DNA of 64,000 nt from Pectobacterium sp013449375 (lineage in GTDB: Bacteria > Pseudomonadota > Gammaproteobacteria > Enterobacterales > Enterobacteriaceae): the NCBI RefSeq assembly GCF_048593165.1, contig NZ_CP184271.1. The stretch is one strand, 5' to 3'. Positions 7,271 through 16,200 of the stretch are shown piece after piece (position 1 is the stretch's first letter; each line of letters starts with the position of its first letter). The notes below the pieces were generated by a model. That model saw only the letters and a program-made list of their open reading frames with translations. It made no database searches and was not told where the DNA came from. A program made the translations under genes and the position numbers.

Positions 7271-8068
7271 CTCAGACACGCTACCGCCATGCTGTGACTT
7301 CCCTGTCTGCCTGTGCCACATCATAGCAGCGGCGGCAGCCGCTGCCATTAGTCGTTGTGTTAATGAACCGGGTTTTAGCGCGGCGCGAGCCGTTCCGCAG
7401 CTTGCCTGTGGGACGGTGAAGCGTCTGCCGGGTGCGGGCTGGCGAAGCCCGCAGGACAACGCTTTAGCAGGGAGGCCCCCGGCGGGGGCCGCACGGGGCG
7501 GAGATGGCGAGCACGGGAACGAGCAAGGAGCCTGCGACTGCGAGCCGGGCGCAGCCAGTGCAGCGGGGTCGGGGCGGGGGCGAGGTGAAGCCGTTTAGCG
7601 GAGGCCGTCAGGCCGACAACCCCTTTTCTGTTGACGTTGATGTTGGCCGAGGATTAACGCCGGAGCCTGTGCCGCCAGGGAGGGCGGCCACGCCGTCGGT
7701 GCCACGGAAGGAGCGCGGCTGCCGACAGCAGAGGTGAGCGCAGCGAGCCTGTGCGCCGCGCTGTGCTGAGCTGCCGAACCCCGGCGGCCAGCCGCACGCC
7801 GATGCGGAAGAAGACCGCAACGCGCCCATACCCTGAACGGCGCCGACATAATGTTCGTTACGCGTTGGCCGCGTTCAGCGGCTTTCGCGTAATGCCACAT
7901 TATGTTGAATGACGAACGGCCAGCAACCTGACAGGAAGAGAGTGATGAAGGTTGGCGCTGGCTGGGCGGCATTTACCGCCGGAGCGCCTTAGCCACATAA
8001 GGCAAGAGGTGCGCCATGGAGGGCGCGCCTTTTGCCAGACACCGTACCGCGAGTTTGAAGGGAACCAG
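7271..8068. other. GC-rich non-coding segment next to the recombinase
   Basis: About 800 bp downstream of the recombinase gene. Parts, especially about 7380-7800, are extremely GC-rich (GGCCCCCGGCGGGGGCC near 7472) against near-50% surroundings. Several frames are open simply because of composition; none has a ribosome site, recognisable domain or convincing residue pattern. Multiple inverted repeats lie at 7830-7915. It may hold the element's attachment site, replication origin or a structured RNA. Confidence 0.45.
7848..7907. repeat. Long imperfect inverted repeat
   Basis: ACATAATGT-TC-GTTACGCG (7848-7866) pairs with CGCGTAAT-GCC-ACATTATGT (7888-7907). A second pair, CTGAACG/CGTTCAG (about 7832 and 7872), overlaps it. 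Such nested palindromes are usual in recombination sites and replication origins; no genes overlap. Confidence 0.6.
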
Positions 8069-9112
8069 CTACTTTTTCGGGCTGTCCGGCGATACCGTAG
8101 CGTCCGGCTTGCGTTTCTTTCTGCGCCTCGCTTTCGGCTTACGCTCTGCCGGATGCGTCTTCTCATGCACCTGTTTCAGATGACCGATAGCCACACGGGT
8201 GTATATCTGTGTGGTTTCCAGTTTCTCATGACCGAGTATCGCCTGTATGTGTCGTGTGTCCGCGCCCCGCTCCAGCATCTGCGTGGCCATCGAGTGCCGG
8301 AACACATGACATGCCCCGGCCTTTTTCAGATGCGCATCATCCCGTATTGCACGCCCTGCCAGTATCGTCAGCGTTGACCGTGCCAGCCGCTTGCCCCATA
8401 TCGTGACGAACAGGTAGCCGCTGTCGTGTTTGGTCGTCAGTCGCGGCCTTACCGCATCCAGATAGCGTTGTACCCAGACCAGCGCACGCAGGCCAACCGG
8501 CACCACCCTGTCCTTGTTCCCCTTACCCTGCCGCACCACCAGAACCCCGCGCCCCACGTCCACATCGGCCAGCATCAGCCCGGATAGCTCTGACCGCCGT
8601 AGCCCCGTGCTCCACAGCATTTCCAGTACCGCACGGTTACGCAGTCCGGTTAACGTCTCCGTGTCCTGCGCGTCCATTACCGCTTCCGTCTCTTCCTCGC
8701 TCAGTATCTGCGCCGGAAGCCGTTTCTCCGCTTTCGGCAGCGTCATCTGTTCAGCGGGGTTGTACAGGATATGGTGCCGTTGCAGCAGCCAGCGGAACAG
8801 CATCCTGATGGCCGTCAGGCGGTTAAGCTGACCACCCTGTGCCAGCGGTTTCCCGTCAGCTTTACGGTAGCCATGAAGATACCGCTGATACGCTTCCAGT
8901 ACCGACAGGCTCACCTGTGCCGCCTGCGTCATGCCACGCTCTTCGCACCACGTCACGAACGGGCGCAACCGTTCACTGTACGCCTCCACCGTGCGCGGGC
9001 TGTGGCTGGTCGCGGTCAGGTGCTCAAGGTACGCCATCATGTACTGGCGCAGCGTCTGTGACAGGCTGCTAAGGTAAGAGGCTTCCGGGCTGGGCGGTTT
9101 CGGTCGGGTCAT
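8069..9112 (-). CDS. Tyrosine site-specific recombinase (integrase)
   Basis: 347 residues. There is an N-terminal SAM-like core-binding domain (about 15-110, with SPRTVEAYSERLRPFVTWCE) and a C-terminal catalytic domain (about 130-310) holding all signature residues: R172 in TGLRRSEL, K197 in QGKGNKDR, H269-x-x-R272 in HVFRHS, H295 in LGHEKLETT and nucleophile Y304. A very basic tail (KPKARRRKKRKPD) follows. The protein looks XerC/D-like rather than like a phage P4 integrase. The gene starts 33 nt after the primase-helicase stop with AGGA upstream, so the two are almost certainly one operon. Role: integration, excision or cassette shuffling of this island (inference). Confidence 0.9.
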   Translation of the reverse strand: MTRPKPPSPEASYLSSLSQTLRQYMMAYLEHLTATSHSPRTVEAYSERLRPFVTWCEERGMTQAAQVSLSVLEAYQRYLHGYRKADGKPLAQGGQLNRLTAIRMLFRWLLQRHHILYNPAEQMTLPKAEKRLPAQILSEEETEAVMDAQDTETLTGLRNRAVLEMLWSTGLRRSELSGLMLADVDVGRGVLVVRQGKGNKDRVVPVGLRALVWVQRYLDAVRPRLTTKHDSGYLFVTIWGKRLARSTLTILAGRAIRDDAHLKKAGACHVFRHSMATQMLERGADTRHIQAILGHEKLETTQIYTRVAIGHLKQVHEKTHPAERKPKARRRKKRKPDATVSPDSPKK

Positions 9113-9145
9113 GGCGGCGCGTCCTGCGAAGTGAGGGGAAGGGAA

Positions 9146-12049
9146 CTACGATGTGATGCGGCGACTTTTCTTTATCGGAACAGTGCTTTTCGCCTTATCG
9201 CCACTTGTGGCTGACGAACCCTTATCCGGCATGGCTTGGCGGGATTTCCCTTCCTCCAACTTGGCACCAACTTGGGAGCAACTTGAGGCCAACTTGCTCT
9301 CCTTAACCCCCAACTTGCATAAGTCGTACTGTTTGCCTGTGTCGTTTTCTGGCGGATCGATAAGGCCGCACAGATGCGTGTTGTCATCGCTACCGTTCCC
9401 ATCCCACAGCAACTCGTACTGCAACAGGTGCCCCCGACTGCCGCCATGAACCAGCAGATATTCCATTTCGACCAGCCGCAGACAGTGGACTTTCAACTGG
9501 TTATCGCTCCACTGTGTCGCATCGCGGATATCCCGCCGCGTAAAGCGCACCTCACCCGGTTTACGGCTCTGCGCGTGTGCTAACTGGTTCACCATGCCCT
9601 GTATCAGCAACAACAGCTTCCTCGTCTGCGGCGGCATCTCGTCCAGTGTGCGACCAAGGATTTCATGGGCTAACCGATTCGCCAGCACGATATCCGACCG
9701 CTCCACCTCGATATACTCGATAACCGTGCCACGGTGCGCTACCGTCTTCACCTCCCGCTGGTACTGGTGCAGCAGCGCGATGCTTTGTATCAGCGTCAGG
9801 TATTTCATATGGTCGCGGCGCGTGCGCGTCTTGTCGCTCAGGAACGTAAGCTGTGACGCGAACGGGTTCACCACCTTGAGCGGGCGTAACAGTCGTTGCG
9901 CGTTCTGGTGCAGCTCAGTGAGATAGCCTTTCTCGTTCTCCATCAGCAGCCCTTCCAGTGTCTGTTTATGCCGCTGCAAGGCGTGGATTGCTTCGGTCTG
10001 TTCGCGGGATTCATTGACGGTAAGGACAAGGCAGCGGTTTAACAGTTCTTCATCCACGTCGATGGCCGTGGTCGTTAACATCAGCATCACCGGGCCTTTC
10101 ACCGTGTATTGCTTCGTCACCAGATTACCTGTGGCATCGTCTTTGCCCGTGCTGGCGATGGTCAGTTCGCCGTCACTCTGTAACAGTTTCAGCGCATACG
10201 CTGCCTGCCGCACGCCCTCTTCTTCCGCGATGGCGAGGATTTTATGCTGGAGATTGGTTTCTCCCAGATAGAACAGGCTTTGCCCTGTCATGGCCGAGTA
10301 TTGCAGGCGCTCTTCCGGCGGTATCAGGTTCAGCACCGCATCCATCAGGCTGGATTTGCCCGCCGCACTGGATGACTGGATAAGCACTGCCAGCGGTTTA
10401 TCTAACTTACGGGAGACGGCGGCCAGATAACCCGCGACTAAGTTGGTCGATTCTCCCACCACGCCACAGGCCGCAAGGTCATCCGTCAGCCTGCCGATAA
10501 GGTTCGGGTCACGCAGCAACGCCAGCGCCTCCGCTTTGGCATCGTCATCCAGTTCCGGCGCGGTGTCACTGGCGGTTTCAGGTTGAGCAAGGTGATTCTC
10601 CAGTGCCAGCAGCACCCGACCTAAGCGCTGTTTGATGTCGCTTTCTGCCAGCCCTAACTCACTCGCAGCCAACCGCGCATACCCCGCACGGCTCCGCGCA
10701 CTCATCATGTCCACGCTGTCCGCGAACACCACGCCGCTTTCCGTATCCAGTACCTGCGCGTTCACCTTCATCACGCCGCTGCCGACCTTCACCGACGTCA
10801 TGCCCCGGATGCGCCATTGCTGGCCGGACAGCGCTATCTCAACCTCACCGTTCGGCAGCGCTTCAACCACAACCCCGGCAGCTAAGGAAGAGGCCGATTG
10901 AGATGGTTTTTCAGGCTGTGGCGCGGCTTTCCGTTGTGGCATGGACTCAGGTTCAGTGTTCACCACGTCCCCCATCGCCATCGCACCTTCTACCGCGGCA
11001 CGGAACGCCTGTTCCGGCTCGGAGACTTTGCACAGGTACTCGTTCGCATCCATTCCCGCTGGGAACACCACACGGAACGGCGTGATGCCATCAGCAACCA
11101 GAGACGAGGCCAGTTTTTCCGCGCCCTCATCCCCCGCCACGTCGTTATCGAACGCGATCAGCACCTGTTTTACACCATGCCGGATAAAGGCTTTGCGCAT
11201 CTCATCGGTAAAACCATTCACGCCATACGCCGCCGTCACGTTACGGTAGCCTGCCACCCAGAACGACATCGCATCGATAAGGGATTCACATAAGATAACC
11301 GACTTACTGGCAACCAGTGCCTGCTCGTTCCACACCCCGCCGTGTGGCCCCGGCAGATACAGGTGATTGGGCGTTCCCGCACGCAGACGGTCGCCTACCT
11401 TGCGCCCGTACAGCTCCCGCACCTGACCATTCATATCGATAACCGGAACCACTAACGACCCCGCCAGATGTTCATGCCCGGATGAACGCAGCACCCCGAT
11501 GGCCTGCAACTGGCTGCGAACGGTTGCCCCGTCTTTCAGTTTGCTCGATGGCAGACGGTAGCCCAGCGTCCGGTTGGCGAACCCCAGCTTAAAGGCGGCG
11601 ACTAACTCAGGATGATTCAGGCGGCGCTTTTCCAGATAGGCGATGGCGTCCGGCGCGTTCAGCAGCGTGTGGTGATAGAACTCCGTAACGCGATGCATTA
11701 ACGCCTGCCTTTCCTGTTCATTAGCGATATCAGTAACAGGCGGCAACGGGGCGGCGGCTGGCACATTTCCCAGTTCACCCCGCAACTTATCGACCGCATG
11801 CGGCAAGCTGAGACTCTCCGTCTTCATCACCCAGTCCAGCACCGAGCCGCCTGCATCGCAGCCGAAGCAGTGATACAGGTTTTTCTCCGGCGAGATAACG
11901 CAAGAAGGCGTTTTCTCCTGATGGAACGGACACAGCACCACGAAGTCCTTGCCGTGCTTCACCACCTTTCTTCCCTGACCACGCACCACCTCGACCAGTG
12001 ACACGGCGGCTTTCAGATGCTGCAACTCGGATTCGGGGATGCGTGCCAT
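9146..12049 (-). CDS. Primase-helicase: CHC2 zinc finger, TOPRIM and ATPase in one 967-residue protein
   Basis: Domains in order: CHC2-type zinc finger with C40, H43, C61, C64 (CPFHQEKTPSC...YHCFGC); TOPRIM fold about 245-345 with E255 (ILCES) and the DND motif at 301-303 (AFDNDVAGDEG); a linker rich in P, Q and S (370-390); a P-loop ATPase from about 530 with Walker A SAAGKSS (561-567), Walker B-like ILAIAEEE (604-611) and a possible Arg finger at NR 671-672. The C-terminal 150 residues contain a winged-helix-like stretch (RFTRRDIRDATQWSDNQLKV). This is the plan of self-replicating phage satellites and plasmids: DnaG-like priming fused to an unwinding motor. It reads into the recombinase gene. 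I know no exact relative. Confidence 0.85.
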   Translation of the reverse strand: MARIPESELQHLKAAVSLVEVVRGQGRKVVKHGKDFVVLCPFHQEKTPSCVISPEKNLYHCFGCDAGGSVLDWVMKTESLSLPHAVDKLRGELGNVPAAAPLPPVTDIANEQERQALMHRVTEFYHHTLLNAPDAIAYLEKRRLNHPELVAAFKLGFANRTLGYRLPSSKLKDGATVRSQLQAIGVLRSSGHEHLAGSLVVPVIDMNGQVRELYGRKVGDRLRAGTPNHLYLPGPHGGVWNEQALVASKSVILCESLIDAMSFWVAGYRNVTAAYGVNGFTDEMRKAFIRHGVKQVLIAFDNDVAGDEGAEKLASSLVADGITPFRVVFPAGMDANEYLCKVSEPEQAFRAAVEGAMAMGDVVNTEPESMPQRKAAPQPEKPSQSASSLAAGVVVEALPNGEVEIALSGQQWRIRGMTSVKVGSGVMKVNAQVLDTESGVVFADSVDMMSARSRAGYARLAASELGLAESDIKQRLGRVLLALENHLAQPETASDTAPELDDDAKAEALALLRDPNLIGRLTDDLAACGVVGESTNLVAGYLAAVSRKLDKPLAVLIQSSSAAGKSSLMDAVLNLIPPEERLQYSAMTGQSLFYLGETNLQHKILAIAEEEGVRQAAYALKLLQSDGELTIASTGKDDATGNLVTKQYTVKGPVMLMLTTTAIDVDEELLNRCLVLTVNESREQTEAIHALQRHKQTLEGLLMENEKGYLTELHQNAQRLLRPLKVVNPFASQLTFLSDKTRTRRDHMKYLTLIQSIALLHQYQREVKTVAHRGTVIEYIEVERSDIVLANRLAHEILGRTLDEMPPQTRKLLLLIQGMVNQLAHAQSRKPGEVRFTRRDIRDATQWSDNQLKVHCLRLVEMEYLLVHGGSRGHLLQYELLWDGNGSDDNTHLCGLIDPPENDTGKQYDLCKLGVKESKLASSCSQVGAKLEEGKSRQAMPDKGSSATSGDKAKSTVPIKKSRRITS

Positions 12050-12162
12050 ATCGGGAACTCCTGTAAATACCTGTCAATAGGGTCTGAGTAAAAATAACTC
12101 GACAAGTATATACATCAGCTAGTAGTATTTACAACAGTATAATGTAAAACATGGAGTAGATT
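12050..12162. promoter_or_regulatory. Divergent promoter region with inverted GTAAATAC/GTATTTAC
   Basis: 113 bp shared by the leftward primase-recombinase operon and the rightward XRE-symE operon. A perfect TATAAT (12138-12143) lies 19 nt before the XRE start. GTAAATAC (12063-12070) and its inverse GTATTTAC (12125-12132) frame the region; the second lies between the -10 and the -35 position, a typical autorepressor site. The XRE protein is thus likely to repress both directions (inference). Confidence 0.5.
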
Positions 12163-12573
12163 ATGGTCATCAGGTCACAAAGGATTTCAGGTAAAACGAC
12201 TATGGCCGCACCGATAAGCAATGAAGAACAGGTATTTATCACTGAGCTGGGTAAGCGGATAACCGCGCTGAGGAAAGACGCAGGGATGACACAGACGCAG
12301 GTTGCACAGGCGCTAAACGTCTCCCAGCAGGCCGTACAGGCATGGGAATCAGGAAGGCGACGCATACAGATTTCCATACTCCCAGCCGTGGCGAGAGTGT
12401 TATCAGTTTCTCTTGAGGATTTACTCGGCGAGGAAGCGGAGAAGGCCGTCCGTAAACGTGGCCCGATGCCAAAATGGCAACAGCTTATTGAAGAGATTGA
12501 CAGCTTGCCCAAGGCAAAACAGAAGATGATTTCGGAGATGTTAAGCGCCCTGATTGCTCAGGCGCGTAACTGA
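12163..12573 (+). CDS. XRE-type regulator of the second SymE cassette
   Basis: 136 residues. The helix-turn-helix is at about 25-80 (LGKRITALRKDAGMTQTQVA, then NVSQQAVQAWESGRRRI), followed by a helical tail (LPKAKQKMISEMLSALIAQ) resembling that of the first cassette's regulator. The ATG at 12163 is kept because GGAG lies 7 nt upstream; a second ATG at 12202 has only a weak site. It is transcribed away from the primase-helicase and is followed 79 nt later by symE copy 2. Likely role: repressor coordinating toxin and mobile-element genes (inference from position). Confidence 0.75.
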   Translation: MVIRSQRISGKTTMAAPISNEEQVFITELGKRITALRKDAGMTQTQVAQALNVSQQAVQAWESGRRRIQISILPAVARVLSVSLEDLLGEEAEKAVRKRGPMPKWQQLIEEIDSLPKAKQKMISEMLSALIAQARN

Positions 12574-12652
12574 CGGATAAATAACGCGGCGAAGATGAGT
12601 TCGCACCTCACCCACGCCGCTCACCACAAGTAACTATACGAGGTAGTTAATC

Positions 12653-12877
12653 ATGGCTAAGGCACATTCTAAGTCAGACGTCGCACTTAATAAACCCGCC
12701 AGAACAGAGCGTTACTACACCGTGGGATACGCCCCGCACAACGGCAAGCCCAACCCGCCCTCCGCCATCAACCTTAAAGGCCGCTGGCTCGAAGAGTCCG
12801 GATTTATCACCGGGATGCCCGTCACCGTCACGGTAGAACGGGGCAGGATTATTATCGAGACCCAGATTAATTTGTAG
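12653..12877 (+). CDS. symE: SymE-family toxin, copy 2
   Basis: 74 residues, 70 identical to copy 1; substitutions are T11A, K17R, S33P and E71Q relative to it. The surrounding DNA is also conserved (CTCACCACAAG before the ribosome site, terminator after), while the regulators upstream and the immunity/toxin genes downstream differ. The near identity of two copies 6.5 kb apart gives a substrate for homologous recombination across the recombinase-primase unit. Confidence 0.8.
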   Translation: MAKAHSKSDVALNKPARTERYYTVGYAPHNGKPNPPSAINLKGRWLEESGFITGMPVTVTVERGRIIIETQINL

Positions 12878-12897
12878 CGACTAACCAGACCATAAAA

Positions 12898-12937
12898 TAA
12901 AAAGCCGGAAGGATCGGGTGATCGCTTCCGGCTTTTA
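12898..12937 (+). terminator. Terminator of XRE-symE cassette 2
   Basis: AAGCCGGAAG ... CTTCCGGCTT hairpin followed by TTATTT; same sequence as at 6318-6356. Confidence 0.85.
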
Positions 12938-12938
12938 T

Positions 12939-13202
12939 TTATTTAATCTTATTAAGTGACTTTTTAAATCTTGTAATTAAATCAGTCCATTCTTTATATG
13001 TGAGACCATCAATATAGTAATCTCCTAGCCATCTAGGATGGCAACGCGATGATAAATTATCGATAGCCTCTCTCCTCTCAACCGGATCATTACTTTCATC
13101 AAGGATCTTTTTTAAAAGACCATCGATTTCCAATGCTTCTTTCTGATGAGAGGATAAAATAAGATAATCACATATCTTATTACCTATTTCTTTTATGCTC
13201 AT
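12939..13202 (-). CDS. Immunity protein of the full-length Rhs effector
   Basis: 87 residues, helical and charged, without signal peptide, so it should act in the cytoplasm. Its ATG overlaps the rhs stop (ATGA), meaning translational coupling. By position it neutralises the C-terminal toxin of the Rhs protein. Features: LSSHQKEALEIDGLLKKILD, then DPVERREAIDNLSSRCHPRW. I recognise no named immunity family. AT-rich relative to rhs, as usual for cognate immunity genes. Confidence 0.7.
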   Translation of the reverse strand: MSIKEIGNKICDYLILSSHQKEALEIDGLLKKILDESNDPVERREAIDNLSSRCHPRWLGDYYIDGLTYKEWTDLITRFKKSLNKIK

Positions 13203-16200
13203 GGTATTAGTTTCGTTGCCCCTGAATATTTCCCGCCCCCAGTAACAACCTGCCAGCCTCCGCCAACCTTATCTGCTCCCCATTGCGGCTGAGGCGCTAC
13301 CCTTCCTTCTAATAATACCTGATCCCTCGTCAACATGACTTTTCCTTCATAGCTTGCTGAGTTATTAGGTGGAAGAGCTAAATTAGCTCGCCTTTCTGCT
13401 GCCGTTGCACCTGCGGAACCTCGTGTTACATAAACTTGAGAAGCACTTCCAGGAGTATCTTCCGTGATAGTAAATACATCACCTTTTTTCCCCTGACTCG
13501 CGTAAATTTGCCCATCAAAACTATTTACCGTATCGTGCTGAATTTGCTTATTCAGCCCTCTACTTTTTAATAATTTCCTTGCAGAGTTTCGGCTTAATGG
13601 GACTTTATCTGAATGTGGCCCTTTCTTTTCTAAACCTAGGGGGTCAACCCATTCTAACGGATTAAATACATATCCTTGAGGTCTAATACTTCCCGCTAAC
13701 CCTATCGGGTCAGCCGACAAATACTGTGCTGTCTCAGGATCAAAATAGCGGTGACGATTATAATATAATCCCGTTTCCGCGTCGAATAATTGCCCCTGAT
13801 AGCGCAGCTCACAGTACACTTCCTCGTTCGCCGCATCGCCCAGATAACGCCTCAGCGGAATAGGCCGTCGCTCTTCGCGGTGAGCGCCCCACAGCCCCTG
13901 CTCCCCGCGCCAGCGAACTTCCCCTTCCTCACTACACAGCTCTCTCGCCGTTCCCGTCAGGTCGGTGACGATGTAGTGCAGTTGCGTGCTGTCGCCCTGC
14001 GCCTCCACCTGTGCCAACGGTCGGAAGCTCCCCGGCTCGTACACCCATTGCACTTCCCGTGCCGCACTACCATCGGCGTAGTATTGCTGCTGACCGATAA
14101 GCTGGTCACCGTCCCACCGGTACGCCACTCGCGCTACCGCCTGCGCCGACGGGAGTTGTCCCTCACGCACCTTACTGACTCTGCGACCAAACGCATCGTA
14201 ACGATACCGCCAGCGTGCCCCGTCCGGCAGGCTCACCCGTACCAGACGGTCCTGCACATCCCAGTCAAAGTACGTTTCCTTCGGCCTGAACCCCGCTCGC
14301 GTTTCCCGTTTCACCACCAGACGCCCGCAGTCGTCATACCGGTATTGCGTGTGACCGCGCTCAATTACCCGACCCGCCGCATCGTACCGCGCCACCGACT
14401 GCACCACCGCATCCTGCACCTTCAGCGTCTCACCCAGCCCCGGCGCTATCTGTGACACCTCGCACAGGTTCTGTTCGCTGTCGTAGCCAAACAGCCGTGC
14501 CTGACGCCGCCGTCCCTCATCGCGACGCTCCGCCGTCACCTGGCCTGCCCCGTTCAGCCGGAACGCCTGTTCCCCCCAGTGGCTGTCGCTGATGCCCGTC
14601 AGCCGGTCCAGCACATCGTACTGGTACCGGCGCTCCAGCACGTCATTCACCCGGCCGTCCGCCCCTTCCAGCGCCTGACGCTGCAGCAGCCCCGTCGGGC
14701 TCCATTCATGGCGCAGTGAGAACCCGCTGCCGTTACTGCGCCGCTGCTCTTCGCCCGCTGACGTGTGGCTGAACTGCAACGGCTGGTGCGAACCGATACC
14801 CAGTGACGACAGCCGACCCGACTGCCACGCCAGTTGCAGCGGTGCCAGTATCCCGTCGACTACCGCTCGCTGACCGCCCGCATCATAACCGCTCTGCACC
14901 ACTTCGCCGTTCACCGTTTCCGACGTCACCTGCCCGGCACGGTTATAGCTGTACTCCACCACCGCATCCGGGCTGGCGGCTTTGGTCAACCGACCCGCCA
15001 TGTCATACGCCAGTTCGGTGATGCCGTCCGTTTCCCCGTCCGCTTTGCATGCCGTGATGCGCGTTATCCGCCCTGCCGCATCATGCTCGTAGTGCAGTGC
15101 GCTGCCATCCGGCGCGGTGCGCTGCACCAGACGGTCTGCCACATCATACTGATAGCGGTACACCCGACCGTCGTAATGCCGCTCCTCACTCAGCCGCCCA
15201 CTACTGTCAAACCCGTACGTCCAGTCCCGTCCCTGGCTGTTCGTCACCCCGGCGAACTCGGCTTCCGCATTGTAGTGATAGCGTACCGTCGCCCCCAACG
15301 GGTCGGTCGCTTCCAGCAGGTTATCGAACGCCCCGTAGCGGAACTGATAACGCTGACCCAGCGCATCCGTCACCACCGTCAGGTTACCTTCCACGTCGTA
15401 ACCAAACCGCGTCTCGCTGCCGTCCTCATACACCACTTTCGACGGTGACGCGCGCACACCGTCATACTCCCAGCGCCGCACCTGCACGCCCGCATCATGT
15501 CCGATATGCCGCTCCGTCAGTCGGTCCAGATCGTCATAGCGGAACGCTACCGGCGGTGCATTATCTCGCTCAAGGCGGCTCAGCAGGCCACGACGGTTAT
15601 AGTGGTAACGCTGCAACGCGCCGTCTGGGCCTATCACCGTCGACAGCAATCCCGTGTCATCGTAGCGGTACAACCACTCACGTCCTTCCGGGTCGTTCAC
15701 CTCCACAACCTGCCCAGCCGCATTACGCTGATAACGCCAGGCATGGCCGAGCGGGTCGGTATAAGCCAGTAATTGTCCGTTATCGTCATACGTATAGTGA
15801 TGCGTCGCGCCGTCAGGTAGGGTAACGTCGGTTACCTGCCCCCAGTCGTTACGCTGATACGCCGTGCGCCCACCCAGCGGGTCGGTCTCGGCCACCAGTT
15901 GGTTGTCCACCCACTCGTAGCGGGTCTCACCGCCGTCAGGGGTGCGTTTGAGCAGAATATTATTACGCGCGTCGCGCACATAGCTGAACACCCCACCAAA
16001 CCCGCTGTGGTAATGGCTGGTCAGCGTCTCATCGTCGTAGTCAAAGTGACCCGGCCAGTAGCCTTCCGAGGTGCTGTCTCGGATGGCACGGCCTTGTTTA
16101 TCGTAGTCGTGCTCAACCCAGGTCGAACCTAAATCCGACCAGCGCAGCAGCCAGCCTTCCGGCGAGTAGCGATAATCAAAGTTGCGCCCCTCATCCGCCC

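Noticed and set aside
7181..7459. 92-codon minus-strand ORF, Ala/Arg/Ser-rich
   Set aside because: Starts in the GC-rich tract, no family match, contains an eight-residue Ala run typical of shadow frames.
7504..7737. 77-codon plus-strand ORF in the GC-rich segment
   Set aside because: Composition-driven: Pro/Arg/Gly-rich, no ribosome site; overlaps other long open frames in the same DNA.
7595..7972. 125-codon minus-strand ORF across the inverted repeat
   Set aside because: Runs through the palindromes, low-complexity composition, no start signal.
5281..13202. Insertion sequence transposase in the island
   Set aside because: No DDE or Y1 transposase-like ORF found; the only recombination enzyme is the tyrosine recombinase.
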